Positions 25,056 through 34,101 of a DNA stretch of 64,000 nt are shown here, piece by piece (the first letter of the stretch is position 1; each line of letters begins with the position of its first letter). Origin of the DNA: Arthrobacter gallicola (lineage in GTDB: Bacteria > Actinomycetota > Actinomycetes > Actinomycetales > Micrococcaceae). The notes under the pieces were generated by a model, which was not told where the DNA came from, did no database searches, and saw only the letters and a list, made by a program, of their open reading frames with translations. The stretch is taken from positions 269,537-333,536 of the forward strand of contig NZ_JACSQD010000006.1 in the NCBI RefSeq assembly GCF_014836775.1, read 5' to 3'. A program made the position numbers and the translations under genes.

Positions 25056-26522
25056 ATGTCCTTCACAGAAAACGCCGTAGCCCGCTGGGCGGAGCTGCAG
25101 CGGCTACAGGCCTCGCCCGGCTGGAAACTCACCAACGCGAACCCCTGGGTCCTGGCCCTGTTCCGCGAGGCCTTCACCCGCGCCCGCCCGCGCATCCCCC
25201 TGGACGAATTCCACGGCCTCACCGACTCCTTCCTGCAGCAGCTTCGGCTCAACGGGCAGAGCCTGCGCGAAGACTGGACCGGCAAGAACTACGCCGATGA
25301 CTGGGTGGCCCGCCGCTTCCTGGCCCGCCCCCGCGCCGACGGCCGTTTCGTCTACGAACTCACCGAACCCGCCGTCCGGTTCCTCTCCTACCTGGACGGC
25401 TTCACCGGGGACACCACCAGCCTGAACTCCTCCCGCCTGAACACCCTGCTCTCCAGCGTGGAAACCCTGGCGCACGAATCCAATCCGGACCCGGAAGCAC
25501 GCATCGCCGTCCTCGAAGAAGAGATCGCCCGCCGCGAAGACCTCATCCGGTCCCTCCGCGCCGGAGACGCACCCCCGCCCCTGGACAACGACACCGCCAT
25601 CGAAGCCGCCCGCGACATCCTTGACCTCGCCGCCGCCCTGCCCGCTGACTTCAAGCGCATGCGCGACGGCCTCGAAAAGATGCTGCACACCCTGCGCCAG
25701 GAAATGGTCGAATCGCAGGCCTCGAAGGGCCTGACCATGGGCGAAATCCTGGAAGCGGACAAACGCCTGCGCAGCACCAGCGAAGGCCGCACCTACGAAG
25801 GCTTCACCGCCTTCCTGAACGACGCCGACCAGCAGGGACGCTTCCGGCACGCCATCGCGCAGGTCCTGGAACGCGACTTTGCCGACGCCATGACCCCCGG
25901 CGACCGGCAGGCCCTGTACCGGATGATCAGCGACATGCGCGAACAGGCCGCCGAAATCCAGCGGATCTACGGCCGGCTCTCCGAATCCCTGCACACCTAC
26001 GTCCAGAGCGACGAGTACCGGGAATCGGTCCAGCTGCGCAAACTCATCCGCGCCGCCGAAACCGCCATCCACAAGGCACCGCGCGGTCGCCGCCGCGCCG
26101 CCGTCGTCCCCGCGCCGCGGCTCTACGCGTCCGCGTTCGAATCGCTCAGCATGGTCCGCACGTACGATCCCGCCGAGCACGCCGCACCGCGGAAGCTGCC
26201 CGAACCGCCGTCGTTCACCGAAGCGGATATCCACCGCGCCGCACGCACACCCAAGGCCGACCGCCGCGTGCTGCGCGACGCGATCACCCGGGCCGGCAGC
26301 CGCCGCGGCCGCGCCACCGTCGCGGAAATCTTCGCCGAGCTGCCCGCCGAACACCGCCACCTCAACAGCATCCGCGCGCTCCTCGCTTCCGCCGTTCCCA
26401 CCGAGGGCAGCAACGGAACGACGGCGGCAGCCAGCGAATCCATCCCGTTCCTCCAGATCGACGGCAGTACCCGCACCGCAGTGCTGCCCGTCCTCACCGT
26501 CGCCGAAAGCCCCCAGCCATGA
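25056..26522 (+). CDS. jetA: JetA / MksF-type kleisin subunit, DUF3375, 488 aa
   Basis: DUF3375 family. N-terminal winged-helix-like region (RWAELQRLQASPGWKLTNANPWVLALFREAF), then LTEPAVRFLSYLDGF and long helical stretches (RIAVLEEEIARREDLIRSL; DFKRMRDGLEKMLHTLRQEM) typical of the kleisin of Wadjet type I and MksBEF condensins. ATG 25056 has GGAAAG upstream. It is the first gene of a jetABC operon joined by ATGA overlaps. In Wadjet the complex extrudes and cleaves circular plasmid DNA. High G+C again from here on, unlike the preceding block. Confidence 0.92.
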   Translation: MSFTENAVARWAELQRLQASPGWKLTNANPWVLALFREAFTRARPRIPLDEFHGLTDSFLQQLRLNGQSLREDWTGKNYADDWVARRFLARPRADGRFVYELTEPAVRFLSYLDGFTGDTTSLNSSRLNTLLSSVETLAHESNPDPEARIAVLEEEIARREDLIRSLRAGDAPPPLDNDTAIEAARDILDLAAALPADFKRMRDGLEKMLHTLRQEMVESQASKGLTMGEILEADKRLRSTSEGRTYEGFTAFLNDADQQGRFRHAIAQVLERDFADAMTPGDRQALYRMISDMREQAAEIQRIYGRLSESLHTYVQSDEYRESVQLRKLIRAAETAIHKAPRGRRRAAVVPAPRLYASAFESLSMVRTYDPAEHAAPRKLPEPPSFTEADIHRAARTPKADRRVLRDAITRAGSRRGRATVAEIFAELPAEHRHLNSIRALLASAVPTEGSNGTTAAASESIPFLQIDGSTRTAVLPVLTVAESPQP

Positions 26523-27289
26523 CCGAAAACCCCACCGCCGAAACCGAAGCGTACGACGAGCTCGACGAGGACGCTCAGTTTGACGACTACCCCCAGCCCG
26601 CCCGCGACGTCCTCATCGACGGCCCGGAACTGTTCCCCGGGGACACCGGTACCCTGCCCCTGAAGCTGCGCCAGGCCCTCATCCGGCTGCTGCGCGGCCC
26701 CTACCTGGACGCCAACTCCTCCGACAACGTCTACAACACCGTCGTGGATAACCAGGAGCAGCTGCGCGTCCGGCTCAGCGAACTGTTCCTGGAACTGGTC
26801 GTGGACGAGGACCACAAGGTCGCACTGCTGCGCCCGGTCGAGATGGCCGAACCGCACACCACCGCCCTGCAGCGCCAGCGCGAAATGACCCGCGAGGAAA
26901 CCCTGCTGCTGCTGCGCATGCGCCTGGTCCTGGACCGCCACTCGGGCACCGGCAACGAAGCCACCATCGCCCGGCAGGACATTCTCGACGTCCTCGAGCA
27001 GTACGTGGACCCGCAGGCACACGACGCCAAGGGCGTGGAAGACCTGGCCGACGCCGCCATCCGCAAGCTCGTCACCGAACGCCGGCTGCTGCTGCCCACC
27101 GAGCTGGACGACGTCTGGGTCATCTCCAACGCCCTGCCGCTGGCCCTGCCGTACGAGCACATCGGCGACATCATCACCTACATGAACTCGCTGACCGAGG
27201 CCCCGGCGGAACAGGACACTGCTGAAAACGCTGAGCCCGCCGAAGACGCAGTCACTGAAACAGAGCACGACGGCGAGGAGCCGGCATGA
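26519..27289 (+). CDS. jetB: JetB / MksE-type subunit, DUF4194, 256 aa
   Basis: DUF4194 family kite-like subunit. After an acidic N-terminus comes LRQALIRLLRGPYLDANSSDNVYNTVVDNQEQLRVRLSELFLELVVDEDHKVALL and MTREETLLLLRMRLVLD, the tandem winged-helix signature of MksE/JetB. The C-terminal tail is acidic and disordered. Starts at ATG 26519, overlapping jetA's TGA by four bases, and its own stop overlaps jetC's ATG the same way. Confidence 0.92.
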   Translation: MTENPTAETEAYDELDEDAQFDDYPQPARDVLIDGPELFPGDTGTLPLKLRQALIRLLRGPYLDANSSDNVYNTVVDNQEQLRVRLSELFLELVVDEDHKVALLRPVEMAEPHTTALQRQREMTREETLLLLRMRLVLDRHSGTGNEATIARQDILDVLEQYVDPQAHDAKGVEDLADAAIRKLVTERRLLLPTELDDVWVISNALPLALPYEHIGDIITYMNSLTEAPAEQDTAENAEPAEDAVTETEHDGEEPA

Positions 27290-30200
27290 GCATCGAAACC
27301 ACCCTTCCCATGGGGGACCTGATCAACCCCGGCCAGAACCGGCTCTCCCGGATCCAGATCGTGAACTGGGGAACGTTCGACGGCGCGCACACCATCCACG
27401 TGGACCGCGCCGGCACGCTGCTCACCGGTGACTCCGGCGTCGGCAAGTCCACCATCTTCGACGCGATCCTGCAGGTCATGGACGCCCGTCCCAAGATGAA
27501 TGAGGCAGCCCAGAACAACGGCGGCACCGCAGCCGAGGAAAAGCGCACCGCCTTCTCCTACATGCGCGGCCGGCTCGGCACCCAGGGCATGGAAGCCGGC
27601 GACGGCACCGCCTACCAGCGCCCCGGCGCCACCTGGTCCGCCGTCTGCCTCACCTTCGACAACGGACTGGGCCAAATCACCAGCCTGTCCGTGCTCATGG
27701 ACCTGCCCGCGACCGGCACCGAACACCACGTCGGCCGGTTCTACGCCGTGCACAACCGTCCACTGGACATCACCTCCCTCGAAACCGGCATGCGCGGCCG
27801 GTTCACCAAGGGTGCCCTGGAATCCCTGCTGCCGGGCGCGCAGATCTTCGATTCGCACAAACTCTTCGCCGAGCGGTACCGCACCGCCCTGGGTGTGGAG
27901 GACGAGAAGGCGTTCGGCCTGCTGCGCATTCTGCAGACCGGCAAGGGCCTGGGCGGCACGGTCAACGACTTCTTCCGCAACCACGTCCTGGACACCCCCA
28001 AAACCCTCACCGCCGCCGACGAGGCCGTGGAGGACTTCAGCCACCTGCGCAGCATCCGCCGCCAGCTCGAACGTGCCCGCCAGCAGCGCGACCACCTGGC
28101 CAACGTCCCGGACCAGCACCGCCTGTTCCTCACCACCAAGGCCGAACTGGACCGCGTCCGAGCCCTCACCGCCGACGGCCTGCCCGCCTACCGCCGTCGT
28201 CTGGCGCTGGCCAGCCACGAACGCGACGTCGACCGACTCACCTCCGCCGCCGCCACCGGCCGCGAGGCGCTGAAGGCCGCCGAGAAGCAGCGCACCAAGC
28301 TCAAGAAGCAGGTCGCCGAGCTCACCGCCCGCTACACGCAGGAGGGCGGCGGCGCGATCGCCACCCTGGAACGCGAAGTCGCCGCAGCACAGGCGCAGCT
28401 GGTTTCCCGTGAAACCGTAGAGAACGCGTTCCGCGCCGACCTGCGCGCCGCCGGCATCGACACGGACCTCTCCCCCGCCGGGCTGGTCACCGCCCGCAGC
28501 CGCGCCAATGAGCTGATCAAGACCCTGAACGCCGACGTCGACGCCGCCCGCGAGCGCAGCTCCGACGCGCACGGCGAGGCGTGGGCCCTGAAGGGTTCCA
28601 TCGCGAAGCTGGAAACCGAGATCGCGTCCTTCCGCCGCCGGCGCAGCAACATCCGCCCGGAAAGCCTGGAACAGCGTGCCCGGATCTGTGAAGCCACCGG
28701 CATCGACGAGGCCGAGATGCCCTTTGCCGGCGAACTGATCGACGTTCCGGCCGAACACACGCAGTGGCGGGCCGCCGCCGAACGGGTGCTCCGCCCGCTC
28801 TCCACCGCCCTGCTGGTTCCCGGTGAGCACATGGCCGCCGTCACCCGCTACCTCAGCGAAACCAACCTGCGCGGGTTCCTGCGCTGCATCGACGTCAGCA
28901 TTCCGGTGGACGGTCCGTCCGAGCCCGGGCCGCGTGACCTGATCACCAGGCTCAGCACCTACGACTCCGCCATGGGCGACTGGGTGGCCCGGAAGATCAC
29001 CGCGCACTACGACTTCGAATGCGTCGAAAACCCGGACGATCTCGCATACGTGTCCCGCGGCGTCAGCCTGGGCGGTGCCGTGAAGCGGAACTCCTCCACC
29101 ACGGAGAAGGACGACCGGCACACCAAGGCCTCGGACCACGTGCTGGGCTTCGACAACAAGGACAAGATCGCCGCCCTCGCCGCGGAACTGCTCGCCCTGC
29201 GCGCCAGTTTCGAAGAGGCCGACGTCGTCTCCCGCAAGCACGCCTCGGAGCAGGACGACCTGATCCGCCGGCTCGCCGCCGTCCGCAAGGTCGCCGCGGA
29301 CACCCGGGACTTCGAGGAAATCAGCGCCGAGGAGCAGCGCGCCGCGGTGACTGCCGCCGTCGAGCGCCTGGATTCGGCCCGCGATGCCAACGCTGACCTG
29401 GAGCAGATCCGTTTCGAGCTGGACACCGCCGAGCTGGACCTGACCGCCGCGACCGAGAAGATCGGTGTGCTCAAGGGCGACCTGGCCCGGCTCGAGGCCG
29501 AGCTGACCGCCGCCACCGAACGCCGGGACACGCTGGCCGGCCGCGGCCCGGATGCCCTGGCGGAGGACCTGCGCGCGCAGCTCGATGAGCTGTTCGCCCC
29601 CTTCGGTGAGATCACCGACGTCGTGCACCTGAACGACGCCGCCGGGCAGGTGGAGCGGAACCTGCTCACCGACGCCGCGCGGCTGGACAAGACGCTGCTG
29701 GAAACCCGCACCCGGCTGGAGCGCACGTTCGAGACGTACAGCGACAAGTGGGGCTCGGACTTCGGCACCGGCGTGGACTCCGCCGAAGAGTACGTGCGCC
29801 GGTACGAGGACATTGTCACCGAGGGCCTGCCGCAGCACGAGGCGGAGTTCCGCGAATACTTCAACAACCGCACCTACGAGCGGTTCAGCGACCTGCTGCA
29901 GCTGCTCGATGAGGAACGCCGCAGCATCTCCTCCCGCCTGCTGCCGCTGAACTCCGTGCTGCGCCGCGTGCCGTACCACGTGGACAGCAACCTGGAGATC
30001 GAGGTGAAAACCACCGTCCCGGACGACGCGCACAAGTTCCGCATGGAGCTGAAGAACGCCCTGCCGATGATGGGCGTGCGGCAGGACAAGGCGGACATGG
30101 ACGCCCGCTACGCCGCGCTCGAGGGCCTGGTGGAGAAGCTGAAGGACCCGCAGGAGCGCCGCTGGCGGGCCGAGGTCCTGGACGTCCGCGCGCACGTGAC

Positions 30201-30612
30201 CATCACCTGCACCAACAAGCTCGCGAACGGGCAGTCGTTCACCAACCTGCAGGCGTCGCTGATGTCCGGCGGCGAGGGGCAGCGGTTCACGGCGTTCATC
30301 ATGGCGTCGGCGCTGGCGTACCAGCTGGGCATCGTGTCCCAGGGCTTCAGCACCTACGGCACGGTAATGATGGATGAGGCGTTCGTGAAGTCGTCGCTGT
30401 CCTTCGCCGAGGCGTCCATCAACGCGCTGCACGAGTTCGGCTTCCAGCTGCTGCTCGCCGCTCCCGAGGACAAGGTGGACTTGTCCCGCTTCCTGGGGTC
30501 GGTCACGGAAATCCTGCGCGACGACGCCGCCAACCGGTCCGGCACGCTGGAGCGGGTTCCGGTGGGGTCGTCTTCTGGGGGCTCGCGGGCTGTGGACATT
30601 CTGCTGCGGTAA
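27286..30612 (+). CDS. jetC: JetC / MksB SMC-like ATPase, 1108 aa
   Basis: SMC-type ATPase: Walker A GDSGVGKST (48-56), long coiled-coil arms on both sides of a hinge-like central region, the ABC signature in LMSGGEGQRF (about residue 992) and Walker B in TVMMDEAF (about 1025). Motor of the Wadjet/MksBEF complex that loops DNA. Downstream one expects jetD/mksG (DUF3322/DUF2220, Toprim-like nuclease), but a strong stem-loop follows 12 bp after the stop and the next gene is an unrelated small regulator. Confidence 0.93.
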   Translation: MSIETTLPMGDLINPGQNRLSRIQIVNWGTFDGAHTIHVDRAGTLLTGDSGVGKSTIFDAILQVMDARPKMNEAAQNNGGTAAEEKRTAFSYMRGRLGTQGMEAGDGTAYQRPGATWSAVCLTFDNGLGQITSLSVLMDLPATGTEHHVGRFYAVHNRPLDITSLETGMRGRFTKGALESLLPGAQIFDSHKLFAERYRTALGVEDEKAFGLLRILQTGKGLGGTVNDFFRNHVLDTPKTLTAADEAVEDFSHLRSIRRQLERARQQRDHLANVPDQHRLFLTTKAELDRVRALTADGLPAYRRRLALASHERDVDRLTSAAATGREALKAAEKQRTKLKKQVAELTARYTQEGGGAIATLEREVAAAQAQLVSRETVENAFRADLRAAGIDTDLSPAGLVTARSRANELIKTLNADVDAARERSSDAHGEAWALKGSIAKLETEIASFRRRRSNIRPESLEQRARICEATGIDEAEMPFAGELIDVPAEHTQWRAAAERVLRPLSTALLVPGEHMAAVTRYLSETNLRGFLRCIDVSIPVDGPSEPGPRDLITRLSTYDSAMGDWVARKITAHYDFECVENPDDLAYVSRGVSLGGAVKRNSSTTEKDDRHTKASDHVLGFDNKDKIAALAAELLALRASFEEADVVSRKHASEQDDLIRRLAAVRKVAADTRDFEEISAEEQRAAVTAAVERLDSARDANADLEQIRFELDTAELDLTAATEKIGVLKGDLARLEAELTAATERRDTLAGRGPDALAEDLRAQLDELFAPFGEITDVVHLNDAAGQVERNLLTDAARLDKTLLETRTRLERTFETYSDKWGSDFGTGVDSAEEYVRRYEDIVTEGLPQHEAEFREYFNNRTYERFSDLLQLLDEERRSISSRLLPLNSVLRRVPYHVDSNLEIEVKTTVPDDAHKFRMELKNALPMMGVRQDKADMDARYAALEGLVEKLKDPQERRWRAEVLDVRAHVTITCTNKLANGQSFTNLQASLMSGGEGQRFTAFIMASALAYQLGIVSQGFSTYGTVMMDEAFVKSSLSFAEASINALHEFGFQLLLAAPEDKVDLSRFLGSVTEILRDDAANRSGTLERVPVGSSSGGSRAVDILLR

Positions 30613-30623
30613 GGGTTGGGGCT

Positions 30624-30663
30624 GGCCAGGGCGGGCGCCGGCGGGCGGGCGCCCGCCCTGGCC
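30624..30663. terminator. Strong stem-loop after jetC
   Basis: A perfect 16-bp GC-rich stem (30624-30639 with 30648-30663) and 8-nt loop, starting 12 bp after the jetC stop. No T-run follows, but the stability suggests transcription ends here and the operon is only jetABC. Confidence 0.7.
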
Positions 30664-30803
30664 CGTCGGCCCATGCCCGTCATTCAACGACGGTGCCAAC
30701 CCCTCCGTAGCTTGGCACTGTCCACGTCCGCACCTGGGCACCTCGCACCCGGCACCCGCACGCACCCGGACACTCTCTGCAGAAAAAACTTCTAGACAAG
30801 TGC

Positions 30804-30818
30804 TTTACGGTCCGTAAA
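30804..30818. promoter_or_regulatory. 15-bp palindrome TTTACGGTCCGTAAA
   Basis: Perfect palindrome with a single central base, 77 bp upstream of a winged-helix regulator gene. Probable binding site for that regulator (inference). Confidence 0.6.
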
Positions 30819-30894
30819 CTGCTTGCGTGATTGATTCCGCCAACAAGAACTACTCCCCCGCTGCGCGTCATCCTGCCGATCAGACGCTGCCACG

Positions 30895-31203
30895 ATGAGA
30901 CACCCCCGTCATGAGCTGAACGCGCTGATCCACTCCCCCGTGCGCTTTTCGATCATGTGCTATCTCGGCTCGGTGGATGAGTGCGAGTTCTCCATCCTGC
31001 GGGACGCCGTCGATCTCTCAGATTCCAGCCTCTCCCAAAACCTCACCCGGCTCGACGACGCAGGATTCATCACGATCGAAAAACGCCAGTACGGTCGTCA
31101 GATGCGAACGTGGATCGCCAGCACGGAGGCCGGCAACGAAGCACTCCGGAACAACCTCATGATCCTCCGCGAGATTGCGGAGCACGATCCGGTGGGCGGG
31201 TAA
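30895..31203 (+). CDS. Winged-helix transcriptional regulator, 102 aa
   Basis: Small MarR-like/HTH_34-type protein: ELNALIHSPVRFSIMCYLGSVDECEFSILRDAVDLSDSSLSQNLTRLDDAGFITIEKRQYGRQMRTWIASTEAG, a complete winged helix with recognition helix around residues 42-56. Probably a dimeric one-domain repressor. A perfect palindrome sits upstream. Target unknown; the adjacent jetABC operon is a candidate only by position. Confidence 0.85.
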   Translation: MRHPRHELNALIHSPVRFSIMCYLGSVDECEFSILRDAVDLSDSSLSQNLTRLDDAGFITIEKRQYGRQMRTWIASTEAGNEALRNNLMILREIAEHDPVGG

Positions 31204-31323
31204 CCCACTCCCCACAACGGTTCCCCCAGCCCAGAGGGCTTCTTGGTGCGCAGCAGCGTCAGCCGGAAATCGCCCGTCAATAGGGGCTACCTATTGATGC
31301 AAGATACCGCTAGGGTGTGGCGT

Positions 31324-31668
31324 GTGGATACCCAGCAGGAAGCCATTCTCGTCCAGCTCCGCAAGGGCGTACTTGAATACTGCGTCATGGCGCAGCTGCT
31401 TCGTGCGCCATCCTATGGTCTGCAACTGGCCACGGATCTCTCCCGTTTTCCGGCCTTATTCGCCAGCGAAGGAACTCTCTATCCGCTCCTCGCCCGGCTT
31501 CGCAAACAGGGAATGGTCGAAACCACCTGGCAGGAATCCGCCTCGGGGCCGCCGCGGCGATATTACAAACTCACCCAGCAGGGGGAGGCTGCCCTGGCGT
31601 CCTTCCAGGATGCCTGGGGACCCTTCACCGCAGCAGTCACCTCAGCTTTAAAGGAGGCCGAAGAGTGA
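31324..31668 (+). CDS. PadR-family transcriptional regulator, 114 aa
   Basis: Typical PadR: EAILVQLRKGVLEYCVMAQLLRAPSYGLQLATDLSRF, then SEGTLYPLLARLRKQGMVETTWQESASGPPRRYYKLTQQG. GTG 31324 matches the family start; ATG 31297 is possible. Followed by a HAAS-type membrane protein gene that overlaps its stop by four bases, the standard PadR/DUF1700-type pairing in which the regulator senses an envelope or drug signal. Confidence 0.9.
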   Translation: MDTQQEAILVQLRKGVLEYCVMAQLLRAPSYGLQLATDLSRFPALFASEGTLYPLLARLRKQGMVETTWQESASGPPRRYYKLTQQGEAALASFQDAWGPFTAAVTSALKEAEE

Positions 31669-32216
31669 ACGCCGATGCAATAAAGAAGCCGCTGCCCGAT
31701 TCACCGCTCGTTGCTGCGTACCTCGCCGACCTTGAGCACGCGCTGGCCCATTCGGCGGACCGGGAGGAAATCGTCGCATCGGTGCGTGAACACATCATTG
31801 ACGCGCTGGACGCCGGACAACATGCTCCAGAAGCAGTCCGAACAATCCTGCACGAGTTGGGACCCGTGGAGCGGATCGCCCGCGAAGCCTCTGGAAGCGC
31901 TGCGGAACCGGAGTCTCGTACTGCGACGTGGGGAAATGTGGCCGCCACGGTGGCTGCGTTCCTGAGCTTGATTCTGGTCTTCATCCTGCCCTTTGTGGCT
32001 GTTCCGCTTGCTTTCGGAGCCCTGGTTGCCGGGTTGGTGACGTTCCCGCGAGGGTCCTCGCGCCGTCGTGCGGTGGATTGGCTGCCTATCCTCATCAGCG
32101 CTGCGTCGCTGACCATCACGCTGTTGGGTGCCCTATTCTTTCTGCCCGCAGGCGACCCCGTGCCCGCTGGCCCGGCGCTGGAACAGTCAGTTCCCGCTGC
32201 CACAGTGCAGAATTAA
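31665..32216 (+). CDS. HAAS/DUF1700-type membrane protein, 183 aa
   Basis: N-terminal HAAS domain (SPLVAAYLADLEHALAHSADREEIVASVREHIIDALDAG) followed by two to three transmembrane helices (VAATVAAFLSLILVFILPFVAVPLAFGAL and LPILISAASLTITLLGALFF). GTG 31665 overlaps the PadR stop and has AAAGGAGG upstream. Such proteins are partners of PadR regulators in envelope stress. Its end overlaps the arsO-like reading frame on the other strand by 4 bp. Confidence 0.82.
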   Translation: MNADAIKKPLPDSPLVAAYLADLEHALAHSADREEIVASVREHIIDALDAGQHAPEAVRTILHELGPVERIAREASGSAAEPESRTATWGNVAATVAAFLSLILVFILPFVAVPLAFGALVAGLVTFPRGSSRRRAVDWLPILISAASLTITLLGALFFLPAGDPVPAGPALEQSVPAATVQN

Positions 32217-33660
32217 CTGCCCCGCTGCGCTGAACGGCCGTGGGCCAGTCCGGTAGGAATACCCAGGAACTGCGATTCCGGTGCGGTGTCCGTTCCACAG
32301 CACGACGACGCCGCAGGCTCCGATTCAGGGGCCGCAGAGGTCCCGCAGCAGGACTCCGCTGGGCCTTCGGCAGCAGGCGCGTCGCAGCTGCTGCCGAGAT
32401 CGGTGGAGCAGACGCCCGTTTCGGGCAGGACCAGCTGCACGTCGTTGGCGGCCTGCTGGTCTCCGGCCAGGGCTGCGGCAATGGAGCGGACCTGCTCATA
32501 GCCGGTGGCCATCAGGAACGTGGGGGCCCGCCCATAGGACTTCATGCCCACAATGTAGAAGTCCTTCTCCGGGTGGGACAGCATTTTGGCGCCGTGGGGT
32601 GCCACGGTGCCGCAGCTGTGGAACTCGGGGTCGATCAGCGGACCGAGTTCCCGCGGTGCCTCCACTGCCGGGTCAAGGTCCAGCCGGATTTCGCGCAGCA
32701 TGTCCAGGTCCGGGCGGAAACCGGTGCCGGGACCAGCAGGTCCACGTCCAGCTGCTGCTCCCCTGCCGGGGTGCTGCCGATGACGGCCAGGGTGTCCGAG
32801 GGTTTGAAACCGGTGATGGTGAAGGAGGTGTGCAGTTCGATGCGCCCTTCCTCCACCAGGGTGCGCAGCCGGCTGCCCAGTGCTCCGCGGGCAGGCAGGC
32901 CGTCCAGGTCACCGCCGCCGTAGACCCCGGCCGGGGAAGCATTGCGGATGGCCCAGCTGATCCTGGTGCCTCGGGCCTGCGCCGCAAGTTCCCCCAGTTC
33001 CAGCAGGGTGTTGGCTGCCGAGTGCCCGGCACCCACCACCAGCACGTGTTTGCCCGCGAACCGGTCCCGGTCCCGCCCGGTGACATCAGGCAGCGGCCCG
33101 GTGATCAGCCCGGCCTCGAAAGCCTCCACTTCACCAACGGCAGGCAGCCCCGCCTGGCCCAGCGGGTTCGGTGTGGACCAGGTACCCGAAGCATCAATAA
33201 CTGCCCGGGCCCGGTAATCGGTGACCGTGCCCTCGTCGTTGCGCACCCGGACCAGGAACGGCGTCGTCTCGCGCCCTGAAGTGCGGGTCTTGTCCAGCCC
33301 TTCGCGGCTGACGGACAGGACCCGGGTGGAGGTGTGCAGCGCCGCGGCAATAGCCGGAACGGCGGCCAGCGGCCGCAGGTACTGCTCCAGGAGTTCGGCA
33401 CCGGTAGGCAGCGTCTCGCCGTCAGGCTCCTGCCATCCGGTGGACGCGAGCAGGCGGCGGGCGGCGGCGTCGACGTCGTACTGCCACGGCGAGAACAGCC
33501 GGATGTGGCCCCAGGAAGCGACGGCGGCCGCGGGCGTCTGCCCGGATTCGAAGATGATCGGCGTCAGGCCACGTTCCAGCAGCTCGGCCGCGGCGGCCAG
33601 GCCCACGGGGCCGGCACCAATCACGGCGACGGGAAGCTCAGCGGGGGTGTCGGTAGACAT
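32213..33660 (-). pseudogene. ArsO-like FAD-dependent oxidoreductase with a frameshift
   Basis: Flavoprotein of arsenic operons. The N-terminal part (from ATG 33660) has PVAVIGAGPVGLAAAAELL and a second dinucleotide motif (KHVLVVGAGHSAANTLLEL). It reads DVDLLVPAP then leaves frame at about 32728; with one added base it continues GFRPDLDMLREIRLDLDPAVEAPRELGPLIDP... in the next frame to 32213. The tail carries repeated CCG motifs (ESCCGTS, SSCCGTD), typical of arsenic-linked proteins. Either a true single-base deletion or an assembly error. It is the last gene of acr3-arsC-arsO. Confidence 0.82.
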
Positions 33661-33684
33661 AAAAAGGTTTCCTTTGGTTGGGTA

Positions 33685-34101
33685 TTAGTCGGCCGGAAGC
33701 AGATCGGCGATGAGCGCCTGAGTGCGGACCTTGATCTCGTCGCGGATGGGCCGTACGGCGTCCAGCCCCTGGCCTGCGGGATCCTCAAGCTTCCAGTCCT
33801 CGTAGCGTTTGCCGGGGAAGATGGGGCAGGCATCGCCGCAGCCCATGGTGATCACGACGTCGGACTCCCGGACTGCTTCGACGGTCAGCACCTTTGGCAG
33901 CTCCGCGGACATATCGATGCCGTCCTCCGCCATGGCTGCCACGGCGGCGGGGTTGACGGCGTCTGCGGGTGCGGAGCCCGCGGAGCGGACCTCAATCCGC
34001 CCCTGGCCAAGGGCCCGCAGGTAGGCAGCCGCCATCTGGGACCGGCCGGCGTTGTGCACGCAGACGAACAGGACGGAGGGCTTTTCAGTGCCTGAACTCA
34101 T
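33685..34101 (-). CDS. arsC: Arsenate reductase, low-MW phosphatase fold, 138 aa
   Basis: P-loop CVHNAGRS (Cys14) near the N-terminus, then ITMGCGDACPIFPGKRYEDWKLEDPAGQ, with the second and third redox cysteines (G-C-G-D-A-C). This is the LMW-PTP-type arsenate reductase using thioredoxin or mycothiol for recycling. It reduces As(V) to As(III), which Acr3 then exports. Its start overlaps the acr3 stop by four bases. Confidence 0.93.
   Translation of the reverse strand: MSSGTEKPSVLFVCVHNAGRSQMAAAYLRALGQGRIEVRSAGSAPADAVNPAAVAAMAEDGIDMSAELPKVLTVEAVRESDVVITMGCGDACPIFPGKRYEDWKLEDPAGQGLDAVRPIRDEIKVRTQALIADLLPAD

Noticed and set aside
27286..30612. Calling jetC a housekeeping SMC or RecN/SbcC
   Set aside because: DUF3375 and DUF4194 partners in coupled order define the Wadjet/Mks context.
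27178..30765. 1195-codon open frame opposite jetC
   Set aside because: It mirrors jetC codon positions in GC-rich DNA, has no recognisable domain (Gly/Val/Ala/Gln-rich), while jetC has all SMC motifs.
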